Shown here piece by piece: positions 1 through 8,999 of a DNA stretch of 64,000 nt. The stretch covers positions 4,363,939 through 4,427,938 of the forward strand of contig NZ_JAGIOI010000001.1 of assembly GCF_017876675.1 (NCBI RefSeq). Reading direction: 5' to 3'. Positions within the stretch are counted from its first letter, which is position 1. Every line of letters begins with the position of its first letter. Under the pieces are notes generated by a model that saw nothing but the letters and a program-made list of their open reading frames with translations, searched no databases and was not told the origin of the DNA. Made by a program: the position numbers and the translations under genes. This stretch comes from Arthrobacter stackebrandtii (GTDB lineage Bacteria; Actinomycetota; Actinomycetes; Actinomycetales; Micrococcaceae).

Positions 1-537
1 GGGCTGGACGGATTCAGCTACAGCAGCCACGGCGTGCCGGCGCGGGCGCTGGTGGAGCAGTCGGTGGAACCCTCCCGGCACGATGAGGCGTTCGAGCTGA
101 TCAAGGAGCTGGAGCTGGAGGACACCGCGGGCGTGGTGCGCAAGGAGGGGGCGGCGCGGCTGCTGGCATCGCTGCCTGGCAGGGCCTGGACGATCGTCGC
201 CTCCTGCACTCGGGACCTCGCCGCGGTGCGGATGGCCGCCGCCGGCATCTCTGCGCCGGACCACATGGTCACGGCCGACCAGGTGTCCGCCGGAAAGCCG
301 CACCCTGAGCCGTTCCTGCTCGGGGCCTCCCGGCTGGGTGTCGACATTGGCCGGTGCCTTGTGGTGGAAGACGCACCCGCAGGGCTCGCCTCCGGACGTT
401 CCGCAGGCGCCGTGACGCTGGCCGTAGCGGGCACCAGCACGGCATCGGAGCTCGACTCCGACCATGTGGTCGGGAGCTTGGCGGACGTGGCGGCGGTCCC
501 CCTCCCGGACGGCCGAATTCAAGTCACCCTGGCCTGA
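1..537 (+). CDS. HAD-superfamily phosphatase, 5' end missing
   Basis: The gene runs in from the left edge, so its start and the first HAD aspartate motif are not visible. What remains carries the later HAD motifs in order: the Ser/Thr motif in IVASCTR, the lysine motif in GKPHPEPF, and the acidic motif in VVEDAPAG. This pattern fits the beta-phosphoglucomutase/phosphoglycolate phosphatase-like group that hydrolyses small sugar phosphates. The reading frame stays open from base 1, which supports a truncated gene rather than an internal start at base 34. The substrate cannot be told from this fragment. Confidence 0.85.
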   Translation, partial: GLDGFSYSSHGVPARALVEQSVEPSRHDEAFELIKELELEDTAGVVRKEGAARLLASLPGRAWTIVASCTRDLAAVRMAAAGISAPDHMVTADQVSAGKPHPEPFLLGASRLGVDIGRCLVVEDAPAGLASGRSAGAVTLAVAGTSTASELDSDHVVGSLADVAAVPLPDGRIQVTLA

Positions 538-563
538 GGCGGCGGAGGGCGGAGTAAGCAGGC

Positions 564-852
564 TCACCCAGCGGCGGGGCCGTCCTCCGGCGGGTACCAG
601 ACGCGGTTTCCCTCGGTCCGGGCAAAGCGGGTCAGGGTGTGCGGCCTGGCCGGCCCGGCGCACATGATGGCGGTCACCTGTGTGGCGGCGGTTTCAACTA
701 GTTCCTCGACGGCGACGGCAAAGTCCGGCGTCTGCATGTCGTCCGCGTAGTCGCGGAAGCTCTTGTTCCACCAGGCTCCGTTGGAGGAAGGCAACGAACT
801 CCTCCAGCGGATGTGTCGAGTGCCCGATGGTGTAAATGGTGGTCCCTGCCAT
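564..852 (-). pseudogene. Decayed DUF488 family gene with two internal deletions
   Basis: From an ATG at 852 the frame reads TIYTIGHSTHPLEEF, the hallmark N-terminus of DUF488 proteins. After about 24 codons the similarity moves to another frame, resuming at WWNKSFRDYADDMQTPDF; about 50 family residues are missing at that joint. A second joint follows IMCA: the usual PWRCHR segment is absent and the sequence resumes in frame at RPHTLTRFAR, ending at a normal TGA. So the gene keeps its two ends and a middle block but has lost two segments, one with a frameshift. Family comparison is from memory; the frame change is visible in the sequence. DUF488 function is unknown. Confidence 0.75.
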
Positions 853-950
853 GGCTGCCTCCCCTTGTGCCCATGGTGGCCCGGCGGTTCAGGGACCCGC
901 CCGTCCGGCGAGTCGGCGACGGCAAGGACGGAACCGGGTTCGGGGCAAAC

Positions 951-997
951 AAAAAACCGCCCAAACACCGGGTGTTCCCAGTGTTTGAGCGGTTTTT
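951..997 (-). terminator. Intrinsic terminator of tRNA-Pro
   Basis: Seven bases beyond the tRNA 3' end lies a strong stem with arms AAACCGC(C)CAAACAC and GTGTTTGAGCGGTTT. On the minus strand it is followed by a run of T, as in a rho-independent terminator. A-runs on the other side mean it could also stop plus-strand transcription. Confidence 0.8.
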
Positions 998-1003
998 GAT
1001 CGG

Positions 1004-1077
<74 letters not shown>

Positions 1078-1181
1078 ATTGTCCGGCCTTGGAAATTATC
1101 TCCCTTGGCTGAACCACCGGAAAAAGTTTACCCCATATTTTGGGGCCGTTTGACCACTTTTGCTGTGATGGCCGTCTCACC

Positions 1182-1209
1182 TCCCGCCCGGACCGAAATC
1201 CGGGCGGGA
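1182..1209 (-). terminator. Hairpin downstream of der
   Basis: Arms TCCCGCCCGG and CCGGGCGGGA pair perfectly around an 8-base loop, 15 bases past the der stop codon. There is no clear T-run on the minus strand, so it may act as a weak terminator or a 3'-end stabiliser of the long core operon. Confidence 0.55.
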
Positions 1210-1224
1210 AACAAGGTCCACAGA

Positions 1225-2766
1225 CTACTTTTTCTTGCTGCGCTTTTCGCGCACGCGCATGCTGACCTCGATGGGCGTGCCCTCGAAGCCGAACGTCTCA
1301 CGCAGGCGGCGCGTGATGAAGCGGCGGTAGCCGGGATCCAGGAAGCCGGTGGTGAACAGCACGAACTTCGGCGGCCGGCTGGAGGCCTGGGTGCCGAAGA
1401 GGATGCGGGGCTGCTTGCCGCCGCGCACGGGGTGCGGGTGCTCGGAGACGAGTTCGCCCAGGAACGCGTTCAGGCGGCCCGTGGGGATGCGGCGGTCCCA
1501 GTTTTCCAGGGCCAGGTCCAGGGCAGGCACCAGCTTGTCCTTGTGCCAGCCGGTCTTGGCCGAGATGTTCACGCGCGGGGCCCAGTCGACGTGGGCCAGG
1601 TCGGTCTCGATTTCGCGTTCCAGGTACTTGCGGCGCTCATCGTCCATCAGGTCCCACTTGTTGTACGCCAAAACCAGCGCACGGCCGGACTCGATGGCCA
1701 ACTGCAGGATGCGCACATCCTGCTCGCTCAGCACTTCGTCGACGGCCAGCAGCACCACGGCCACCTCAGCCTTCTCCAAGGCAGTCTGGGTGCGCAGCGA
1801 AGCATAGAAGTCTGCACCCTGCTGCATGTGCACGCGGCGGCGGATGCCGGCGGTGTCCACGAAGCGCCAGGTGCGCCCGCCGAGCTCGATCATCTCGTCC
1901 ACGGGGTCGCGGGTGGTGCCTGCGACGTTGTCAACAACGACGCGCTCGGAACCGGCCAGCTTGTTCAGCAGCGAGGACTTGCCCACGTTGGGGCGCCCGA
2001 TCAGTGCGATGCGGCGCGGCCCGCCGCTGCGTTCCAGCCCTGCGACGGCGGAGAACTCCGGCAGGACCTCCATGACCCGGTCCAGCATGTCGGCCACGCC
2101 GCGGCCGTGCACGGCGGACACCGGCAGGGGCTCGCCCAGGCCGAGGCCCCAGAGCATGGCTGCGTCGGCTTCCTGGACGAGGTCGTCGATCTTGTTGCCC
2201 ACCAGGATCACCGGCTTCTTGGACCGGCGCAGCATCCGCACGATGGCCTCGTCGGAGGCGGTGATGCCGACGATCGCGTCAACGACCAGCAGCACGGCAT
2301 CGGCCATTTCGACGGCGATTTCCGCCTGTTCGGCAACCCGCAGGTCCAGGCCCCGGGCATCGCGCTCCCAGCCGCCGGTGTCCACCAGAGTGAAGTGGCG
2401 CCCGTTCCATTCGGCGTCGTACTGCACACGGTCGCGCGTGACGCCGGGGGTGTCCTCCACCACGGCCTCGCGGCGGCCCAGGATGCGGTTCACCAGCGTG
2501 GACTTGCCCACGTTCGGCCGTCCCACAATGGCGAGCACCGGGTTCTGCCGGGTCGGGTCCCAGCTGTCGCCGTCGTCGAACTCGCCGGACAGCAGTGCAG
2601 CGTCCGCCTCATCCAACTCGTAGTTGGCCAGGCCCGCCAGAAGTCCGGCAGCCCGCGCGTCGGCGTCCTCGTCGGAGATCTCCGCCAGCCGCTCAGCGAT
2701 CTGGTCGGTGCCGGTGGGCACGTAGTCCTGGTCGTCGCCAGGTGTGGCTGACTTGTTCTCGCTCAT
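1225..2766 (-). CDS. der: Ribosome biogenesis GTPase Der (EngA)
   Basis: Der is the tandem-GTPase factor needed for 50S subunit maturation. The 513-residue product has two complete G domains, each with the P-loop GRPNVGKS (about residues 81 and 255), DTGG or DTAG switch regions, and NKID or NKWD base-recognition motifs. A C-terminal KH-like domain ends in a basic [10 protein letters not shown] tail. The acidic N-terminal extension of about 70 residues is longer than in E. coli Der. It is the last gene of the cmk-plsC-der group and overlaps plsC by 4 bases, indicating translational coupling. Confidence 0.97.
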   Translation of the reverse strand: MSENKSATPGDDQDYVPTGTDQIAERLAEISDEDADARAAGLLAGLANYELDEADAALLSGEFDDGDSWDPTRQNPVLAIVGRPNVGKSTLVNRILGRREAVVEDTPGVTRDRVQYDAEWNGRHFTLVDTGGWERDARGLDLRVAEQAEIAVEMADAVLLVVDAIVGITASDEAIVRMLRRSKKPVILVGNKIDDLVQEADAAMLWGLGLGEPLPVSAVHGRGVADMLDRVMEVLPEFSAVAGLERSGGPRRIALIGRPNVGKSSLLNKLAGSERVVVDNVAGTTRDPVDEMIELGGRTWRFVDTAGIRRRVHMQQGADFYASLRTQTALEKAEVAVVLLAVDEVLSEQDVRILQLAIESGRALVLAYNKWDLMDDERRKYLEREIETDLAHVDWAPRVNISAKTGWHKDKLVPALDLALENWDRRIPTGRLNAFLGELVSEHPHPVRGGKQPRILFGTQASSRPPKFVLFTTGFLDPGYRRFITRRLRETFGFEGTPIEVSMRVREKRSKKK

Positions 2767-3485
2767 GGTTGCTGTCCTTTGTGCATTGAAGATAGGTCAT
2801 CGTCCGCAGGCAGATCCTGCCCTGTTGCGGTCTGGGCGCCGGCTATGTGGGCCGCCAGCCGAAGGCGGATTGTCTCGGTTGCTCTGTCCATTGAAACACG
2901 CCCGGAAACCCCGGGCTCGCGTGTCAGGGTGAATGGTTCACCAAACACCACGTGCAGCCTGCGCCGCGGTGCCGGAATTGTGTCGCGGTGCTCCCCGGTG
3001 TGCCGGGTGCCGAGGATGGCAACGGGCACGACGGCGGCGCCTGAGTTAAGTGCCAGCCACGCCACCCCGCCGTTCATCGAGGCGGCGTCCCCGGTCCCCC
3101 GGGTGCCTTCCGGCAGGATGCCGACGCAGTCACCGCGCCCGAGCACGGCCTTGGCGTGCTGCAGGGCTGCCCGGTCACCCGCGCGGTTGACGGGGATCTG
3201 CCCGGAGGCGTGGAGCACCCAGCCCAGGAACCCCTTGAACATGTCGTGGCGGACCATGACGTGCATGTAGCGTGAACTGGCGCCCACCATGACGGGGCCG
3301 TCAAGGTAGCTCAGGTGGTTGGCGGCAAACACCACCGGACCCCGCGCCGGAATGTTCTCCCGGCCCGCCACTGCGGTGTTGTAGACCACATGGTCAAGAA
3401 CCCTTCCCAGGGGCCTGCTCCAGCGGGTTTTCCAGGACGGCGGGGCGTCCGTCAAAACCCGCAGCGGCTTGATGCGTTCGCCCAC
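2763..3485 (-). CDS. plsC: 1-acylglycerol-3-phosphate acyltransferase family (PlsC-like)
   Basis: The 240-residue protein has the acyltransferase motif I NHLSYLDG (NHx4D) near residue 56 and motif III LPEGTR near 125, the catalytic and phosphate-binding sites of enzymes that acylate lysophosphatidate in membrane phospholipid synthesis. It starts with GTG directly after the cmk stop codon and overlaps der by 4 bases, so the three genes are coupled. The PlsC family is broad, so the exact acyl acceptor is not certain, although an acyltransferase between cmk and der is common in actinobacteria. Confidence 0.85.
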   Translation of the reverse strand: MGERIKPLRVLTDAPPSWKTRWSRPLGRVLDHVVYNTAVAGRENIPARGPVVFAANHLSYLDGPVMVGASSRYMHVMVRHDMFKGFLGWVLHASGQIPVNRAGDRAALQHAKAVLGRGDCVGILPEGTRGTGDAASMNGGVAWLALNSGAAVVPVAILGTRHTGEHRDTIPAPRRRLHVVFGEPFTLTREPGVSGRVSMDRATETIRLRLAAHIAGAQTATGQDLPADDDLSSMHKGQQP

Positions 3486-4250
3486 TTACGCCGGTCCTGC
3501 ATGGACGGCCTGGCGCACCACGGCAATGACGGCGTCCACGGTCTGCGCAAAGTCCAGGTCCGAGGAATCCACGGTGTAGACGCCGTCGGCCGCCTGGTGG
3601 AATTCCACCACGGTGGAATCCTTGGCGTCGCGGGCCAGCACCTGCTCGGCCAGCTGCTCGGCGGTCTGGGTGCCGCCCAGCTGCAGGCCGCGGCGGCGCA
3701 GCCGGGCCTCTTCGCTGGCGGTGAGGATCAGGCGGGCCTCGGCGTCAGGGGCCACCACCGTGGTGATGTCGCGCCCCTCCACCACAATGCGGCGCCCATG
3801 CGCGTCAATGAGTTCGCGCTGGCGGCGGACCAGTTCGGCCCGGGCGCCCAGGTTGGTGGCCACGGCGCTGACGGCCTCGGAGATCTTGGGTTCGCGGATG
3901 GCGTCGGTGACGTTGATGCCGTTGACCTTGAACAGTTCCGCATCCGGAACCATGGTCTGTTCCATGTTGATGGTGCGGGCGGCAGCCTCGACGGCGGCCG
4001 CGTTCGCCAGGTTGATGCGCCCGTTCAGGCAGTGCCAGGCCACGGACCGGTACATGGCGCCGGTGTCCAGGAAGGCCAGGCCAAGGCGGCGTGCCACTTC
4101 CTTGGACACGCTGGACTTGCCGGAACCCGAGGGGCCGTCCACGGCCACCACGAGGGAGCGGCCCTGGCGCAGGGCGCGTTCGTCGGAAGCTCCGGCCTGT
4201 GCCGCCTCGGCGCCGCCCGCGTTCGGGGTGTTCAGTTCGGTGTTGCTCAT
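3486..4250 (-). CDS. cmk: Cytidylate kinase
   Basis: Cmk phosphorylates CMP and dCMP to the diphosphates. The 254-residue product shows the P-loop DGPSGSGKSS near residue 38, the CMP-binding region with GRDITTVVAPDA, and the LID-region arginines in ARLRRRGLQ. An N-terminal stretch of about 30 residues, rich in Ala and Gly, precedes the conserved core. Its start overlaps the tyrA stop by 4 bases and its stop abuts the plsC start. Confidence 0.95.
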   Translation of the reverse strand: MSNTELNTPNAGGAEAAQAGASDERALRQGRSLVVAVDGPSGSGKSSVSKEVARRLGLAFLDTGAMYRSVAWHCLNGRINLANAAAVEAAARTINMEQTMVPDAELFKVNGINVTDAIREPKISEAVSAVATNLGARAELVRRQRELIDAHGRRIVVEGRDITTVVAPDAEARLILTASEEARLRRRGLQLGGTQTAEQLAEQVLARDAKDSTVVEFHQAADGVYTVDSSDLDFAQTVDAVIAVVRQAVHAGPA

Positions 4251-5350
4251 TGGACTACCTTCCAGCCACGTTCCATCAAATCCTCCACCAGCCCGGCCCG
4301 TTTGGCGGGAAGGACGGAAATCTCCACCATGCCCACCTGCAGCCCGGCCGAGTGGTCCATGCGCAAATCCTCCACGTTGACGCCGATCTCGCCGATCTCC
4401 GTCAGCAGGCTGGCGATCTGGCCGGGCCTGTCATCCACCAGGACAGTCAGCCACGAGTACTGCTGGGCCGGCCCTCCGTGCTTGCCGGGAATCCGGCTCT
4501 GCCCTTCGTTGCCCTCCGTCATCAGCTGCGCAAGGTCCAGCCGGGCCCCCGGTGCCGTGGGGGCGCTGAGCGTGTTGATCAGCCGGTCCAGGTCGGTGCG
4601 CACCCCCTTCATGATTTCCAGGAGCTTGGGCGCGTTGGCACCGAGGATCTGGACCCACAGCGAAGGGTCGCTGGCGGCAATGCGGGTGACGTCGCGCAGG
4701 CCGTTGCCGGCCAGGGACAGCGAGGACGCAGGCGTTTCCGCCAGCCGGCTCGCCACCAGCGAGGACATCAGCTGCGGCAGGTGCGAGACCAGGGCCACGG
4801 CGCCGTCGTGCTCGTCGGGTGTGAAGCGGAACACCACGGCGTCCAGGTCGATGGCCAGTGAATGTGCCACCTTGACCGCATGGGCGCTGCTGGCCTCCGA
4901 CGCGCACAGCACCCACGGCATAGAGTTGAACAGTTCCCCGCGCGCAGCCGCCGGCCCGGACAGTTCGCGGCCGGCCATGGGGTGGGTGCCCACATAGCGG
5001 CTGAGGCTGTCCTGCGGCAGCCCGTCCATGGCCTGCAGTTCGGCCAGGATGGCGCCCTTGACGCTGGCAATGTCCACCACGACGGCGGACGGGTACCCTG
5101 TGAGGGCATCGGCCACGACCTGGGCGGTCACGTCCGGCGGCGCGGCGACAACCACCAGCTGGGGCGCCAGGGCCTCAGCCTTGTTGAAGGCGCGCCCGGC
5201 ACCGATGTCGACGGCCACGGCCTGGGCCGTGGGAGAGGGGTCGGAGACCACCACGTCGATGCCGCGGGCGCGCAGCCCCAAACCAATGCTGGCCCCCAGC
5301 AGCCCGCTGCCAAGGACCAGCACAGGTCCGCTCAAGTGCGAAGGATTCAT
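4247..5350 (-). CDS. tyrA: Prephenate dehydrogenase
   Basis: TyrA oxidatively decarboxylates prephenate to 4-hydroxyphenylpyruvate for tyrosine synthesis. The 367-residue protein begins with an NAD-binding Rossmann fold (VLGSGLLGASIGL) and has the family motif HPMAGRE around residue 125. A C-terminal ACT domain (VLVDDRPGQIASLLTEIG, about 300-367) is a likely site of tyrosine feedback control. No chorismate mutase domain is present, so it is the monofunctional form. It lies between the pseudouridine synthase and cmk in one operon. Confidence 0.92.
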   Translation of the reverse strand: MNPSHLSGPVLVLGSGLLGASIGLGLRARGIDVVVSDPSPTAQAVAVDIGAGRAFNKAEALAPQLVVVAAPPDVTAQVVADALTGYPSAVVVDIASVKGAILAELQAMDGLPQDSLSRYVGTHPMAGRELSGPAAARGELFNSMPWVLCASEASSAHAVKVAHSLAIDLDAVVFRFTPDEHDGAVALVSHLPQLMSSLVASRLAETPASSLSLAGNGLRDVTRIAASDPSLWVQILGANAPKLLEIMKGVRTDLDRLINTLSAPTAPGARLDLAQLMTEGNEGQSRIPGKHGGPAQQYSWLTVLVDDRPGQIASLLTEIGEIGVNVEDLRMDHSAGLQVGMVEISVLPAKRAGLVEDLMERGWKVVQ

Positions 5351-5358
5351 GGGGCCGC

Positions 5359-6357
5359 TTACATCCCCACGTCTGAGCGGAGGTAGCCCACCTCGTGGCG
5401 GCCGAGCATGCGGATGCTGCCCTGGCGCTGGTCGCCCAGGGCGATGGGGCCGAACTTCACGCGGACCAGGCGCTCGACGGGGTAGCCCACGGCGTCGAAC
5501 ATGCGGCGCACGATCCGGTTCTTGCCGGAGTGCAGGACAACCTCGGCCAGGACGTGGCCCGGGGTGGAGTCGACGAGGCGGAAGGAGTCGACCTTCTGCC
5601 AGCCGTCCTCCAGCTCCACGCCGTCCTTGAGCTGGGCACCGACGCCGTGTGCCATGGGCCCGCGGACCTGGACCAGGTAGGTCTTGGGGATGCCGTACTT
5701 GGGGTGGCTGAGGCGGTTGGCCAATTCGCCGTCGTTGGTCAGCAGGAGCAGGCCCTCGGTGCTGGTGTCGAGTCGGCCCACGTGGAAGAGGCGCTCATTG
5801 GTCTGGCGCTTCTTCAGGTAGTCGCTGATGCACGGGCGGCCTTCGGGGTCCTCCATGGTGGAGACGACGCCTCGGGGCTTGTTGAACACCATGTAGACCA
5901 TGTTGTCGTTGGTCTGGATGGTCATGCCATCCACCACGATCTCCACGGTGTCCGGATCCACGCGCAGGCCCAACTGGGTGACGGTGATGCCGTCCACCTG
6001 GACGCGGCCTTCCAGGATCATGTCCTCGCACAGGCGGCGCGAGGCCACGCCCGCCATGGCCATGACCTTCTGCAGGCGCACGCCTTCGGCATTGTGGATG
6101 TCGATGTCATCCGTGGTGCGCTCGGGCCGGCGGTTCTGCTCGGTGGGGCGGTTCACCGGCTTGACCGTGCGGCCGTACTGTTCGTTCTTGAACGGGCGCG
6201 CACCCGTCTGGCTCGGCTTGCGGGCACCGGACTTGGGTGCGCCTGACTTGAAGCCGCCGGACTTCGGGGCACCGGACTTGGGTGCACCGGAGCGGGGCTT
6301 GCCGCCGCGGGGCTGGTTCTTGCCGGAGGAGCTCCCGGATCGGGGCGAGCTTGTCAT
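5359..6357 (-). CDS. rluB: rRNA pseudouridine synthase, RluB/RsuA type
   Basis: The protein is 332 residues. An S4 RNA-binding domain (RLQKVMAMAGVASRR, from about residue 93) precedes the RsuA-type catalytic domain with GRLDTSTEGLLLL, whose Asp197 is the expected nucleophile. By family it isomerises a uridine of 23S rRNA. The first 85 or so residues are a basic, disordered-looking extension made of repeated SGAPK units and rich in G, K, P and S. Gene order scpB-rluB-(tyrA)-cmk is conserved in actinobacteria. The target (RluB or RsuA site) is inferred from context only. Confidence 0.88.
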   Translation of the reverse strand: MTSSPRSGSSSGKNQPRGGKPRSGAPKSGAPKSGGFKSGAPKSGARKPSQTGARPFKNEQYGRTVKPVNRPTEQNRRPERTTDDIDIHNAEGVRLQKVMAMAGVASRRLCEDMILEGRVQVDGITVTQLGLRVDPDTVEIVVDGMTIQTNDNMVYMVFNKPRGVVSTMEDPEGRPCISDYLKKRQTNERLFHVGRLDTSTEGLLLLTNDGELANRLSHPKYGIPKTYLVQVRGPMAHGVGAQLKDGVELEDGWQKVDSFRLVDSTPGHVLAEVVLHSGKNRIVRRMFDAVGYPVERLVRVKFGPIALGDQRQGSIRMLGRHEVGYLRSDVGM

Positions 6358-6480
6358 TGAGTAATCCTTAAAGTGCTAAGTGTTGTGGTGGTGCTAAAAG
6401 TGTGAATCGTCCTTGGCTTCAACGGTTCGGCCGGCCGCCAGGCCGTGGCCGGACTGCTGGGTCGTCCGGCCGGATGTGCC

Positions 6481-7074
6481 CTAGCCGTCGGAATAGTTGA
6501 GTTCTTCGAGGTTTTCCAGGCCGGGCAGGTGGGGGGCGATCTTTGGCAGTTCTTCCACGCTCCCCAACCCCAGCCGTTCCAAAAAGTACGCCGTGGTCCG
6601 GTACAGGAATGCCCCGGACACCGGATCGGTGCCCACTTCCTCAATCAGCCCCCGCTGGGCAAGCGTCCTGACCACGGAGTCCACGTTGACGCCTCGAATG
6701 GCGGAAACGCGGGCCCGTGACACCGGCTGGCGGTAGGCAATCACCGCCAAGGTTTCCAAGGCCGCCTGCGTGAGCCGGGCCGTCTGGCCGTCCACAACAA
6801 ACTGTGACACGATCTCGGCATACGCGGGGCGTGAATAAAAACGCCAACCCCCGGCAAGTTGCCGAAGTTCAAATCCGCGGACCGGTACAGTGCCACCTTC
6901 CCTAGTATAACCGTCATACTCCCTCGCCAGTTCGTGCAATAGCTCACGTATGGCGGGTGCGGGAACGGCGGTGACTTCCGCCAGGGCCTCCTCTGAAACC
7001 GGCTCGTCCACCACCATCAGCACCGCTTCAAGTGCCGCCTTCACGCCGGCGGCGTCCAGGTCCTCAATTGGCAT
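6481..7074 (-). CDS. scpB: Segregation and condensation protein B
   Basis: ScpB is the winged-helix partner that dimerises and binds ScpA in the SMC condensin complex. The chosen start MPIEDLDAAGVKAALE gives 197 residues, the usual size; a longer upstream reading has no similarity and overlaps scpA heavily. Conserved segments include AALEAVLMVVDEPVSEEAL, QAALETLAVIAYRQPV and RGVNVDSVVRTL. The start overlaps the scpA stop by 11 bases. Confidence 0.93.
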   Translation of the reverse strand: MPIEDLDAAGVKAALEAVLMVVDEPVSEEALAEVTAVPAPAIRELLHELAREYDGYTREGGTVPVRGFELRQLAGGWRFYSRPAYAEIVSQFVVDGQTARLTQAALETLAVIAYRQPVSRARVSAIRGVNVDSVVRTLAQRGLIEEVGTDPVSGAFLYRTTAYFLERLGLGSVEELPKIAPHLPGLENLEELNYSDG

Positions 7075-7921
7075 CGGGGCCCCCTTCGTCGTCAAAATCA
7101 CTTTCCGCGGCCGCCTGCGGCGCGGCCCCGGGGTTCCAGTGCACCTGCAGTTCCCCGAGCGGGTTGGGCTGGTCAAAGGAAATGAGCTGGTCCCGGAACA
7201 TTTCCAGCAGCGCCAAGAAGCGGGCGATGACCACCATGGAGGAATCGGCGTCGGCCGTCAGCTCGGCAAAGGAGAGGGCGTCGGCCTCCTGGAGCATCAC
7301 CATCATCAGGGCCGCCTGGTCCCTGACGCTGACAGGGGCCGAGTGCAGGTGTGCCAGGCCCACTTCCGTGCTGGGGGGCTGCCTGGCTTCCATGGCCTTG
7401 GCGGCCAGTTGCGCAAATTCCTCCGGGGTATGGCGCCAGACAAGCTCCGGTAGGAGTGCGGCAAAGTGGGGTTCCAGCCCGGCCTGGCGGGGGAAGCGCC
7501 TGGCCTCGCGCTCCAGCTCGCCGCCCATCAGCGCTGCGACTTCCTTGAAGGCCTTGTATTGCAGAAGCCGTGCGAAGAGGAGGTCACGGGCCTCCAGAAG
7601 GGCCAGGTCGTCGTCGCTCTCCACCTCGCCGGCCGGCAGCAGCCGGGCGGCTTTCAGGTCCAGGAGGGTGGCGGCGAGGACCAGGAATTCGCTGGCCTCG
7701 TCCAGCGCCCACTCCCCGCCGAGCGCCTGAAGGTCCTTGAGATAGCTGATGAACTCGTCCGTGACTGTGGCGATGGCCACGTCCGTGATGTCCATTTCAT
7801 GCTTGGCAATCAGGCCCAGGAGCAGGTCAAAAGGCCCGGTGAAGTTTTCCAGCCGGACTTCAAAGAGCCGCTTTTGTTCCGGCTCTGCCGCGATCCCCGC
7901 GGCCTGTGGTGCTTGAGTCAA
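7064..7921 (-). CDS. scpA: Segregation and condensation protein A
   Basis: ScpA is the kleisin that bridges SMC heads in chromosome condensation. The 285-residue protein carries the N-terminal kleisin region (FEVRLENFTGPFDLLLGLI) that contacts the SMC neck, a central acidic helical part, and a C-terminal winged-helix segment. It sits directly after the parA-like gene, one base from its stop, and overlaps scpB. The parA-scpA-scpB order is standard in actinobacteria. Confidence 0.95.
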   Translation of the reverse strand: MTQAPQAAGIAAEPEQKRLFEVRLENFTGPFDLLLGLIAKHEMDITDVAIATVTDEFISYLKDLQALGGEWALDEASEFLVLAATLLDLKAARLLPAGEVESDDDLALLEARDLLFARLLQYKAFKEVAALMGGELEREARRFPRQAGLEPHFAALLPELVWRHTPEEFAQLAAKAMEARQPPSTEVGLAHLHSAPVSVRDQAALMMVMLQEADALSFAELTADADSSMVVIARFLALLEMFRDQLISFDQPNPLGELQVHWNPGAAPQAAAESDFDDEGGPDAN

Positions 7922-7922
7922 G

Positions 7923-8804
7923 TTAGGGTGAACCGCCGCGGGCGATCAGTTCCTTGGCCAGCCGGCGGTAGGACTCGGCGCCCTGGTGGTTGGCGGCGTA
8001 GGAAATGATGGGTTCGGCCGCCACGGAGGCGTCGGCGAACTTGATGGTGCGCTTGATGACGGTCTCGAAGACCTTGTCACCGAAAGCCTCCACGAGCCGG
8101 GCCAGGACCTCACGGGCGTGGAGGGTGCGGGCGTCGTACATGGTGGCGAGCACGCCGTCGACCTGCAGGCCGGGGTTGAGGCGGTCCTGGACCTTGTCGA
8201 TGGTCTCCACCAGGAGCGCCACGGCGCGAAGGGCGAAGAATTCACAGATCAGCGGGATGATGACGCCGTGGGCGGCCGTCAGGGCGTTGACGGTCAGCAG
8301 GCCCAGGGAGGGCTGGCAGTCGATGAGGACGACGTCGTAGTCGTCCTCGACCTTGCGCAGGGCGCTGGCAAGGACCTGTTCGCGGGCAACCTCGTTGACC
8401 AGCTGGACCTCGGCGGCGGAGAGGTCGATATTGGCCGGGAGGATGTCAATATTCTCCACCTCGGTCTGGATAATGGCGTCGCGGATGTCCACTTTGCGGT
8501 CCATGAGCACGTTGTACACGGTCAGGTCCAGCTCGTGCGGGTTGGTGCCCAGGCCGGCGGACAGCGCACCCTGCGGGTCAAAGTCCACGAGCAGCACGCG
8601 GCGGCCCTGTTCCGCGAGTGCCGCGCCAAGGTTGATGGTGGAGGTGGTCTTGCCCACCCCGCCCTTCTGGTTGACCATGGCGATGATGCGGGCCGGCCCG
8701 TGCGATGCCAGCACCGGGGGGTCGGGGAATTCCGTCAGGGGACGGCCCGTGGGGCCCAGTACGTCCTCGCCGGCAAGTGCCGTTGCGCCCTGCTCGTTGC
8801 TCAC
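7923..8804 (-). CDS. ParA/Soj-like ATPase of the scpAB operon
   Basis: The 293-residue protein has the deviant Walker A motif of ParA ATPases (NQKGGVGKTTS, near residue 48), the switch region VLLVDFDPQGALSAGL and the third motif VLIDCQPSLG. Start codon is GTG. It is not the replication-origin ParA: no parB follows, and homologues next to scpAB form their own family. A role in DNA positioning with condensin is an inference from context. Two 18-base repeats lie just upstream of its start. Confidence 0.88.
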   Translation of the reverse strand: MSNEQGATALAGEDVLGPTGRPLTEFPDPPVLASHGPARIIAMVNQKGGVGKTTSTINLGAALAEQGRRVLLVDFDPQGALSAGLGTNPHELDLTVYNVLMDRKVDIRDAIIQTEVENIDILPANIDLSAAEVQLVNEVAREQVLASALRKVEDDYDVVLIDCQPSLGLLTVNALTAAHGVIIPLICEFFALRAVALLVETIDKVQDRLNPGLQVDGVLATMYDARTLHAREVLARLVEAFGDKVFETVIKRTIKFADASVAAEPIISYAANHQGAESYRRLAKELIARGGSP

Positions 8805-8819
8805 CTGTCAGTCCACACT

Positions 8820-8855
8820 TTCATCAATCCACGCTGCTTCATCAATCCACACTGC
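8820..8855. repeat. Tandem 18-base repeat upstream of the parA-like gene
   Basis: The unit TTCATCAATCCACRCTGC occurs twice in direct succession with one base difference. A third, degenerate copy (GTCAGTCCACACT) continues into the start codon of the ATPase gene at 8804. The array could be a regulatory or protein-binding site, or simple slippage. Confidence 0.6.
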
Positions 8856-8985
8856 CCGTCCGGCAGCATCGTCTCAACGCTGCCGTGTACTACGTTACCG
8901 GTTGCAGCGTGCATGTTTTGGACATTTGCCCCCGGCTGTCCGTGAGCCTTGACCTTCAAGCTGAGGCTGAACGTTGCCGCGCGCC

Positions 8986-8991
8986 TATACT
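8986..8991 (+). promoter_or_regulatory. Probable -10 box of a leaderless transcript
   Basis: TATACT lies nine bases before the ATG of the ABC ATPase gene, so transcription would begin at or next to the start codon. No ribosome binding site is seen, which fits a leaderless mRNA of the kind frequent in actinobacteria. No convincing -35 box stands at the usual distance. Confidence 0.5.
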
Positions 8992-8999
8992 TTGCAGTG

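Noticed and set aside
1105..2751. Long plus-strand open frame opposite der (548 codons)
   Set aside because: It mirrors der codon by codon, has low-complexity His/Gln/Gly-rich sequence and no recognisable motif. Antisense frames stay open easily at this GC content.
7923..8804. ParA-like gene as part of a ParABS origin segregation locus
   Set aside because: No parB follows and no clear parS site was noticed; linkage to scpAB marks a different ParA family.
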